Below are positions 1 to 5,122 of a DNA stretch of 5,122 nt, piece by piece. The stretch covers positions 1 through 5,122 of the forward strand of contig DATKMG010000160.1 in the NCBI GenBank assembly GCA_035541995.1, read 5' to 3'. The DNA comes from DATKMG01 sp035541995. Lineage in GTDB: Bacteria; Acidobacteriota; Terriglobia; Versatilivoradales; Versatilivoraceae. Under the pieces are notes generated by a model. It worked only from the letters and a program-made list of their open reading frames with translations, made no database searches and was not told the DNA's origin. A program made the position numbers and the translations under genes. Within the stretch, counting starts at the first letter, position 1; each line of letters opens with the position of its first letter.

Positions 1-1
1 G

Positions 2-1009
2 AATGGCCAGTACCAGATGGGAACCAGATACCACGACATGTCGTTCCAGCTGGCCAAAGGAGTCACCCTGGAACGTCACTGGGACAACAAAGCACGTAGA
101 TTCTACGTCCCGGCTGGTTTTGAATCGAAAGGGGAGGAACCATTCAGGCCTTCGGGTCGGTTTTACCGTGTCACCGAAACCATGCTGGACGGCAATTGGG
201 TCAAATACGATCCCAACTACTCCAAGTGCGCCCCTTATCTGACGACCGTGCCCCGCGATGAAGGGTATAACGCCGAAGTTAGCGGAGGACGGACCATAGG
301 TCAGGCCTGGGGTCGCTTAATTTATGAGCCTGATTTGCAGGACCCCAGTTTTCCACAGAATGCGCCAGCCATTACGGACATGTTAAATAACTGGACCTCG
401 CCATTCTTAAGGCCTGCACAGACTGCAGGAGGGGGGAACATCACATTCGATTTCTATTGTCCCTATGTGTGGGTGGATGGCCTGCTTGCGGGCGATTGGG
501 TGGCCTCTAGCGATGATCAACCAGTCGTGGAAATCAGGGTCCTCCGCCCGAAATCACAAGCCGAGAGTGAGCCAGATGTCTGGTCAGGCTGGCAAGTCCT
601 GCAGTCCGGGCCACAACCCTTTCGCTGTGAGCTGGGCCGTTCTCGGTTCAACGGCAAGGATGTCAGCATCCATGGTGTTTACCGGTTCCAGATTCGCCTT
701 TCCTTACAACCCAACCCAGCCAGGACAAGACCGGCAGGAGTTAAGTCCCTAAAATTAGAAACATTTTTTGAAAACGGAATCATGGCGATTCCCCGAATCA
801 GTGCTGGAACGAATACCATTCACTTCAAAGTTAGAGATGCGGCAGTCATCGCCTTTCCCATCAAGGTGATCTATCGTTATCAGACTCCCGCCGGCGAACG
901 CTCCCACACGCAGGTGCTGCGACCGAAAGACTTCCATAATGCAATCGCTAGTTACAAGCTTGACGCCCCCGGGCTCACACGCTGCAATTCACTGGTTATT
1001 GCCTACTAA
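2..1009 (+). CDS. C-terminal part of an unrecognised beta-rich protein (5' end outside window)
   Basis: An open frame enters from the left edge (first whole codon at base 2) and runs 335 residues to the TAA at 1007-1009. The ATG at 17 is therefore probably internal, since the frame is open upstream and no ribosome site is visible. I do not recognise the family with certainty. The sequence is rich in aromatic residues and short beta-prone stretches. Blocks that look conserved are RYHDMSFQLAKG, FRPSGRFYRVTETM, GGRTIGQAWGR, YVWVDGLLAGDWV, GVYRFQIRLSL and a closing segment, FENGIMAIPRISAGTN, followed by alternating hydrophobic strands and CNSLVIAY. The last ~250 residues look like one or two beta-sandwich modules of the kind found in secreted carbohydrate-active proteins. 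A catalytic domain, if any, would lie upstream. It converges on the amidohydrolase gene across a repeat-filled spacer. A role in polysaccharide processing is inferred from the neighbours only. The reading frame is secure; the function is not. Confidence 0.85.
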   Translation, partial: NGQYQMGTRYHDMSFQLAKGVTLERHWDNKARRFYVPAGFESKGEEPFRPSGRFYRVTETMLDGNWVKYDPNYSKCAPYLTTVPRDEGYNAEVSGGRTIGQAWGRLIYEPDLQDPSFPQNAPAITDMLNNWTSPFLRPAQTAGGGNITFDFYCPYVWVDGLLAGDWVASSDDQPVVEIRVLRPKSQAESEPDVWSGWQVLQSGPQPFRCELGRSRFNGKDVSIHGVYRFQIRLSLQPNPARTRPAGVKSLKLETFFENGIMAIPRISAGTNTIHFKVRDAAVIAFPIKVIYRYQTPAGERSHTQVLRPKDFHNAIASYKLDAPGLTRCNSLVIAY

Positions 1010-1042
1010 TGAATAGCCCTAGCCGCCGCACAAGCATAGCCA

Positions 1043-1195
1043 CACCACGGAGACACAGAGGGCACAGAGAAATTCTCCTGTAAATCGTCATCGTCGTCAT
1101 TACCAGCCTCGGCACGGAAACTAACGATGACAACGACGCGAACGAGGACGACTACCGATTATTATAGACTCTGTGCGCTCCGTGCCTCTGTGGTG
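1043..1195. repeat. Nested imperfect inverted repeat filling a convergent intergenic spacer
   Basis: The left arm 1043-1069 and the right arm 1169-1195 are inverted copies matching at 23 of 27 positions (left arm begins CACCACGGAGACACAGAG; right arm ends CCTCTGTGGTG). Inside lies a second, weaker inverted pair made of CGTCATCGTCGTCAT (1086-1100) and AACGATGACAACGACG (1123-1138). The CACGGAGACACAGAGG motif resembles a simple interspersed repeat that I recall as common between genes of environmental bacteria. The element starts 34 bases after the stop of the left gene and ends 5 bases before the stop of the amidohydrolase gene. It could act as a bidirectional terminator or mRNA 3'-end stabiliser, but no U-run follows the stem, so that role is inference. 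Confidence 0.8.
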
Positions 1196-1200
1196 AGATA

Positions 1201-2400
1201 TTACTGCCAATTAAGCAATCGCCGGGCATTGCCTTGGTAGAGACTCTGCAGTACATCAGGTGCCAGATCGAGGCCGTAATAGCGCCACCAGATGCGTCCT
1301 GGTATGTATTCGTCGCCGGTCTCCAACAACCGCCACCATCCCTGGTAGATGAACTTCTCCCTCCCCATGTCTGTACCAAAAAGAACCCGCTCCCGATAGT
1401 GCTGCAGGAATTTCCCGGCGGTTCGAGGCTGGCGTCCAATTTCATAATCCCGCGCTGATACATCCACAAAAAGGTTGGGAAAACGATCCAGCGACTTCGC
1501 CAGAACTGCCAGATCATTTCCCTGATTGCTGAGATGACAGGCAATGAAGCGAGTCTTCGGATGGCTGGCCAGTAAATGATCTCTGATTGCCAGCAGCTCT
1601 TCGTAGGACGAGACATCTTTGCCGTAGAGATTAAACCCTTGAAAATCAGGGGTTCGTTCTTGCTTGGGCCCGAGAGGTTTCCAGCAGGAGGGGTGATCGG
1701 CGATATGGAGATTGACAGGCAGTTTTAATTCAGCACACTTTTCCCAGAATGCATCCAGTCGCGGATCGTCTACGTGCAGTCGTTGCGGCCGAGGCAAGGG
1801 TGACTCGATTGTCCCAACAATTCCCCAACCTTTGTCCGTTACCTCACCGATTCCTCGGGCTCCTTTCTCATAGCAGCGAACAAGTTCATGCACAACTCTT
1901 TCCGGGTAGTCAGGGGCCTCGAAATGGGCGGTGTCGATGCCGCAATAAAGCTGGAAACGGCTTGGATAAGGTTTGATATACAGATCGACCAGATGATCAA
2001 ATTCGGGTCCAATGGCCTCCGTCAGAACAACCGTCTTCTCAATCCCGACTTCATCCATAGTTCGCACCCAATCAGCTACTTCTTCGGGAGTATTAGCATA
2101 AACATGCGCGTGGACGTCAATCACGGGGAACCGGGCTTTCGGGACAGAAGTCTCAGGAACCACTAGCGAGGATTCCGGCGTGTAGTCCTTGAGCAAAACA
2201 GAATCCATAGGCCCCTTCTTGACCGTGACTCCATATTTGACCTGTGGCGCATCAGTGGGCACGACAGGATTGGGTGGATTCTCTGGGGTTTTCTGACAAC
2301 TGATCTGCATCAGCAGCCACAAATTGAAGCCTACAGTGCCCACCTTCTCGAAGACTCGTCTTCGCAGACTCGGATGTACTCGGGATAACATGGAAATCAT
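1201..2400 (-). CDS. Exported amidohydrolase_2-family metal-dependent hydrolase
   Basis: This is a complete 399-residue protein of the amidohydrolase superfamily (TIM-barrel, Amidohydrolase_2 type). Visible metal and active-site landmarks are the strand-1 HxH (H97, H99 in VIDVHAHVY), a glutamate after a GIGE turn (E186), H232 in NLHIADH, H289 in ACHLSN, D344 in LFGTDMG, and the typical closing GNARRLL (390-396). The N-terminus reads RRRVFEK at 13-19, close to the Tat consensus, then a short hydrophobic run and a cysteine at 35 in QISC. A Pro-rich linker (38-52) follows. Together these suggest a Tat- or Sec-exported, possibly lipid-anchored enzyme, although the lipobox is imperfect at -3. The ATG at 2400 is preferred over M4 because GAAGAAAGG lies 8 bases upstream. 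Family members hydrolyse amides or lactones or decarboxylate acids. The substrate here is unknown, and a sugar-acid lactone is a guess from the divergent lyase gene. Confidence 0.93.
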   Translation of the reverse strand: MISMLSRVHPSLRRRVFEKVGTVGFNLWLLMQISCQKTPENPPNPVVPTDAPQVKYGVTVKKGPMDSVLLKDYTPESSLVVPETSVPKARFPVIDVHAHVYANTPEEVADWVRTMDEVGIEKTVVLTEAIGPEFDHLVDLYIKPYPSRFQLYCGIDTAHFEAPDYPERVVHELVRCYEKGARGIGEVTDKGWGIVGTIESPLPRPQRLHVDDPRLDAFWEKCAELKLPVNLHIADHPSCWKPLGPKQERTPDFQGFNLYGKDVSSYEELLAIRDHLLASHPKTRFIACHLSNQGNDLAVLAKSLDRFPNLFVDVSARDYEIGRQPRTAGKFLQHYRERVLFGTDMGREKFIYQGWWRLLETGDEYIPGRIWWRYYGLDLAPDVLQSLYQGNARRLLNWQ

Positions 2401-2408
2401 GATGATGG

Positions 2409-2417
2409 CCTTTCTTC
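2409..2417 (-). promoter_or_regulatory. Weak ribosome binding site for the amidohydrolase
   Basis: On the minus strand this reads GAAGAAAGG and lies 8 bases before the ATG at 2400. It is only a partial Shine-Dalgarno match, but the spacing suits the first ATG and not the in-frame ATG three codons later. Confidence 0.4.
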
Positions 2418-2487
2418 ACAATGAAAAGTCCGGTTCTAGCTCCTGCAGGGAAGATCCATAGACAAGGTAAACCCCGGCAAACGCACG

Positions 2488-2517
2488 TTGACGGGCCCAA
2501 GTTTACTAACTTATGAT
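2488..2517 (+). promoter_or_regulatory. Sigma70-type promoter for the heparinase-family gene
   Basis: TTGACG (2488-2493, 5 of 6 to TTGACA) and TATGAT (2512-2517, 5 of 6 to TATAAT) are separated by 18 bases. Transcription would start near 2524, giving a leader of about 39 bases before the ATG at 2563. It sits in the 162-base spacer between divergent genes. No clear operator is visible. I found no equally good promoter in the opposite direction. Confidence 0.6.
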
Positions 2518-2540
2518 TCAGCCAATCCACAACAATCAGT

Positions 2541-2549
2541 GGAGAGGAG
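2541..2549 (+). promoter_or_regulatory. Ribosome binding site deciding the heparinase-family start
   Basis: GGAGAGGAG is a strong purine-rich Shine-Dalgarno. Its AGGAG end lies 13 bases before the ATG at 2563, slightly longer than usual. It supports that ATG over the upstream in-frame TTG (2488) and GTG (2539). Confidence 0.55.
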
Positions 2550-2562
2550 CATCCTTTCAATC

Positions 2563-4449
2563 ATGAAACGACCCAATAGCCTTCGAGTCCATTTCCTGTG
2601 GCTGATGGCCTCCAGTTGTCTCTTTCTCAAGTCGGTCCATTCTCAATCCTTGAGCAGCTCCGCATTCCATGATGACTCCACAAGCGTATCCCGCCTGTTG
2701 ACGCGCGCTTCCATTGAGGCCGAGATCCGCAAGCGAGCCAATCAGTGTCTGGCTCAAAAGCAACTTATCGTCGATTACTATCGAATTGGAAGACGGCTGG
2801 CATTTCCGCTCGCCCTTCAGAGATTTGAGCAGCCTGGATTGCCTGTTCCCGGGATACCCGACTATCCTTGGGAAATCTGGCTGTCCTGGGAAATTGAAGA
2901 AAGGCTGAACAGTCTGGGTTGGGCGGCCGAGTGGTTCGGTGATCGTTCGGCAGCCACCACGGCAAGCCGCGAACTCGAGGCACTTTCCAGGTGGCCGGAA
3001 TTCACCCGGAACCATAGACTCGACCTCTGCTTGGGTCACACGGCTCGAACTTTCTGGGTGGCCTATATACAGTGGAGGTGGCTGGAATCAGAGTTAAGGG
3101 ATTCAATGGGAAAGGCTCTAGACCGGGTGATCGTTCAAGCCACACCCTGGGTTGAGGAAAAGTATGGCCATACCCAGTCAGCGGGGGATATTCTTAAGAC
3201 TGCTGAACCATACTCCAAAGTTCACAATATCCCTTTCATTGGATTGATCGGTGTTGCACTGGCCGCCAACGCCAGGCGCCATGAGGCCGCACCTGCTCTC
3301 AACGATCGAGTTCGCACGCTCCTCGAAGTCCTGATGGTCCTTCGACAGCAAGGCTATACCGAGGGAGTTGGTTATGATGGATATCTGCTCGATTTTGTAG
3401 CATGCTGGCTCCAAAGTTTGCCCGCGGCGGCACGGGAACAGATGTTGAGGAAGTTCGACTTCGATGGTTTCCTCAATGAATCTTACAGATTGGGAGCTCC
3501 TGGTGAAGTTGTTCAAGTCGCGGAAATCGGCGATGTCGAGCCACGCCACATGCCGTTTCACATTTCAGCCCAAGCCAGGCTCGAGCAATTCCAACCCAAT
3601 CCTGTTCGAGCTTGGTATCTGAGTCGATGTCGCCCGGACCTCTTGCGGTCCGACGGGCTGGCTTGCCTGCACTCCCTGTCCACAATTCTGGGTCAAACCC
3701 AACCAACGCCCGCTGCCGGCCTGCTGGATGCCCATTATGCCAAGGTCCTACGCAGTGGATGGAACGCAGAGGACCTGGCAGTAGCCGTTGCGGCCAGCAA
3801 TTCCCCGGCGGGACATATCCATCTCGACTACGGCTCCATTACCATCGGCACTTCCGGCCGATGGATAATTGCAGATCCGGGTTACCAGCAGTATATGCCG
3901 GGGGAGGAGAGAAAATTCACTCTAGGTCCGGCAGCTCACAATGCGCCTGTTCTAAACGGCAAAGCCCAGGAAATCAAATCCGGTCGAGTCATTGCCCATG
4001 GAGAGAAAGACAAGGGGATCTACTGGGTGAAACTCGATTTGACAGGATGTTATCCGAAGGAACTTGAAGCGACCGAGGTTTCACGATCCATCTGGCTTTA
4101 CAGGGACCGTCTGGTAGTCCTGGCGGATCAAATCAACGGAGGCAAGATCACAGAACTGTCATATCACTGGCACGGCTGCCCGGAAGGGGCGTGGCGAATT
4201 CAGAATGGCTGGGCATTACTTTACAAGGGAACTTCCGCCCTCTGGTTTACCAGTCCCGGGTTTACGATTTCTGATTTAAATCTGGATCGATTGCCGGGGT
4301 CCAGGGGGCAATTGACCTTAAAAGCCGTGGGGAAAGCCGGTCCCATTGTCTGGTGGATTTTCAGCCGGACTGAATCCCCACCTCCGGTCGGTTCGGATGT
4401 CAGTGGGAGGTGGGTTGAAGCTTTGGGACAGAAGTTTAGCGTTGATTAA
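2563..4449 (+). CDS. Secreted heparinase II/III-family polysaccharide lyase
   Basis: This is a complete 628-residue protein. The N-terminus is a Sec signal peptide: KR near the start, a hydrophobic core FLWLMASSCLFL, and likely cleavage after VHS (residue 26). Roughly residues 60-350 are helical and fit the alpha/alpha toroid of the family, including KVHNIPFIG (H221) and EGVGYDGYLLDF (267-278, tyrosines 271 and 274). From about 388 the beta-sandwich domain carries the hallmark GHIHLDYGS (H418, H420), IIADPGYQQY (D438) and the HN pair (H459). From memory of Pedobacter heparinase II, H418 would correspond to a catalytic His, H420/D438/H459 to the structural zinc site, H221 and Y271 to the N-terminal catalytic His and Tyr. 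The length is normal for the family. Such enzymes cleave uronate-containing polysaccharides by beta-elimination in the periplasm or outside; the substrate (glycosaminoglycan, alginate or other) cannot be read from sequence. It is transcribed divergently from the amidohydrolase. The open frame extends back to a TTG at 2488, but that TTG lies in the -35 box. Confidence 0.94.
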   Translation: MKRPNSLRVHFLWLMASSCLFLKSVHSQSLSSSAFHDDSTSVSRLLTRASIEAEIRKRANQCLAQKQLIVDYYRIGRRLAFPLALQRFEQPGLPVPGIPDYPWEIWLSWEIEERLNSLGWAAEWFGDRSAATTASRELEALSRWPEFTRNHRLDLCLGHTARTFWVAYIQWRWLESELRDSMGKALDRVIVQATPWVEEKYGHTQSAGDILKTAEPYSKVHNIPFIGLIGVALAANARRHEAAPALNDRVRTLLEVLMVLRQQGYTEGVGYDGYLLDFVACWLQSLPAAAREQMLRKFDFDGFLNESYRLGAPGEVVQVAEIGDVEPRHMPFHISAQARLEQFQPNPVRAWYLSRCRPDLLRSDGLACLHSLSTILGQTQPTPAAGLLDAHYAKVLRSGWNAEDLAVAVAASNSPAGHIHLDYGSITIGTSGRWIIADPGYQQYMPGEERKFTLGPAAHNAPVLNGKAQEIKSGRVIAHGEKDKGIYWVKLDLTGCYPKELEATEVSRSIWLYRDRLVVLADQINGGKITELSYHWHGCPEGAWRIQNGWALLYKGTSALWFTSPGFTISDLNLDRLPGSRGQLTLKAVGKAGPIVWWIFSRTESPPPVGSDVSGRWVEALGQKFSVD

Positions 4450-4831
4450 GCTGGTAGGCAATGGTGCCCTCAAGCCGTGCATTGACTGATCTCATTTAAT
4501 ACTTCGCGCATAAGATCTAAACGGTTATCAGCCCAAACATAATATCGGGTTGAGCACTTGGCGAAGGGCCTGAGGAGAGGCTACCGCTCGGACCTTCTGT
4601 CTTGCATGTGGAAACTTCGATTCTGAGATTTATTCTTTCGAGTTACCCGCGTTTATCTGCGGCCCTCCGTGTCCGCATGTCTTCTCCGCGCCTTTGCGCC
4701 TCTGCGTTTGGCTTTTCGTCGTAGGTACAGAACAAGTTGGGCATAAATCGAAGAAAGGGAATCATGCCTGAGATTTCCTGAGCAAAGAGAGAAACGATTG
4801 TATTCTAAGACCTTAACTGTCCCGTTCTGGC
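4450..4831. other. Convergent intergenic spacer without a gene
   Basis: These 382 bases between the stop of the lyase gene and the stop of the beta-helix gene hold no coding frame that I find convincing on either strand. The only structure seen is the interspersed repeat at 4645-4709. No clear stem followed by a T-run was found for either gene. Confidence 0.7.
4645..4709. repeat. Interspersed GCGCCTCTGCG-type repeat
   Basis: The stretch contains ACCCGCGTTTATCTGCGG, then CTCCGTGTCCGC, then CTTCTCCGCGCC followed by TTTGCGCCTCTGCGTT. This wording matches a low-complexity intergenic repeat type that I recall from many environmental bacterial genomes. It includes a small possible stem (TGCGG 4658-4662 with CCGCA 4673-4677). 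It shares the alternating purine-core style (CAGAGG/CGCAGAG on the other strand) with the repeat at 1043-1195 but is not a copy of it. Its function is unknown. Confidence 0.6.
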
Positions 4832-5122
4832 CTACTTCTTCGCCTCGTAGTAATCGGTATTGCCTTCAGTCGTATTCCCCTGCATCTGAACCGATCCCGC
4901 ATGGGCCGCTTTGTACACCCCGTAACGTTGAGTCCGATCCGCGCCTGAGCGGGTCTCGGCAATCCTATTATTGGTAATGACAGTATCCCCGGCATAAGGG
5001 TCAATATAAAAACCATAGCCCTGTTGCTGGCTGCCATTGTTGAGGATCTTGTTTTCTTTGAAAGTATTGCGATGACCGCTGTTTTTGAGTGTTTCCTGCC
5101 TGAGATAAACCCCACAGAACCC
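4832..5122 (-). CDS. C-terminal end of a right-handed parallel beta-helix protein (5' end outside window)
   Basis: Reading leftward from the right edge, a frame is open for 96 residues and ends at TAG (4832-4834). It has no start codon near its visible beginning, so the gene starts beyond the window. The protein shows the rung pattern of pectate-lyase-like beta-helices, with Asn/Gly turns at regular distance: NTFKENKILNNG (visible residues 19-30), GFYIDPYAGDTVITNNRI (37-54) and YGVYKAAHAGSVQMQGN (67-83). The tail is EGNTDYYEAKK. This fits the Beta_helix/right-handed parallel beta-helix superfamily, whose members are mostly secreted polysaccharide lyases, glycoside hydrolases, epimerases or binding proteins. 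The catalytic region is not visible, so enzyme class is open. A 100-codon frame over the same bases (4813-5115) has an ATG but a low-quality Arg/Ser-rich translation and is an overlap artefact. The gene converges with the heparinase-family gene. Confidence 0.8.
   Translation of the reverse strand, partial: GFCGVYLRQETLKNSGHRNTFKENKILNNGSQQQGYGFYIDPYAGDTVITNNRIAETRSGADRTQRYGVYKAAHAGSVQMQGNTTEGNTDYYEAKK

Noticed and set aside
1043..1195. CRISPR array or tRNA/ncRNA gene in the left spacer
   Set aside because: The repeats are inverted, not direct and evenly spaced, and no cloverleaf or known RNA core is visible.
1152..1616. Minus-strand 154-codon frame
   Set aside because: It lies out of frame over the amidohydrolase 3' half and runs through the inverted repeat; the amidohydrolase frame carries the conserved motifs.
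2442..2449. CCTGCAGG palindrome in the divergent spacer as an operator
   Set aside because: An 8-base palindrome is expected by chance and has no second copy or flanking symmetry.
2557..3039. Minus-strand 160-codon frame opposite the lyase gene
   Set aside because: It is antisense to the signal peptide and toroid region of the lyase gene, with no recognisable domain or ribosome site.
3612..4067. Plus-strand 151-codon frame inside the lyase gene
   Set aside because: It is out of frame with the clear heparinase II/III motifs and has a Pro/Arg/Ser/Cys-rich composition typical of a shadow frame.
4658..4677. Rho-independent terminator of the lyase gene
   Set aside because: The stem is only 5 base pairs with a 10-base loop, lies over 200 bases past the stop and has no T-run after it.
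4813..5115. Minus-strand 100-codon frame with an ATG
   Set aside because: Its translation is Arg/Ser-rich without family features, and it overlaps the much better beta-helix frame on the same strand.

Overview
This 5.1 kb window comes from a bacterial chromosome (or metagenomic contig) of moderate GC content. It carries four protein genes in alternating orientation (+, -, +, -). The outer two are cut by the window edges. The gene content (a secreted heparinase II/III-type polysaccharide lyase, a parallel beta-helix protein, an exported amidohydrolase and a large beta-rich protein) suggests a carbohydrate-degrading environmental bacterium. The simple CACAGAG/GCGCCTCTGCG interspersed repeats between genes point the same way. 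Planctomycetes, Verrucomicrobia, Lentisphaerae or Acidobacteria are plausible hosts, but the window holds no phylogenetic marker and this placement is an inference.

Layout. 2-1009 (+) is the C-terminal 335 residues of an unrecognised, apparently beta-sandwich-rich protein. 1010-1200 is a convergent spacer almost filled by a nested inverted repeat. 1201-2400 (-) is a complete amidohydrolase_2-type metal-dependent hydrolase with a likely Tat/lipoprotein signal. 2401-2562 is a divergent spacer with a good sigma70-type promoter for the rightward gene. 2563-4449 (+) is a complete heparinase II/III-family protein with a Sec signal peptide. 4450-4831 is a convergent spacer with a second interspersed repeat. 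4832-5122 (-) is the C-terminal end of a right-handed parallel beta-helix protein. It has no usable start codon inside the window, so a simple ORF search misses it.

How the genes may work together. The heparinase-like lyase would cleave a uronic-acid-containing polysaccharide outside the cytoplasm. The beta-helix protein may be another lyase, hydrolase or binding protein of the same set. The amidohydrolase-fold enzyme could act on released small sugar acids, lactones or amides. The genes do not form one operon, because each neighbour is on the opposite strand, so co-function is inferred from enzyme class and proximity only. I see no CRISPR array, RNA gene, transposase or phage gene, and nothing that clearly amounts to a new defence or mobile system.
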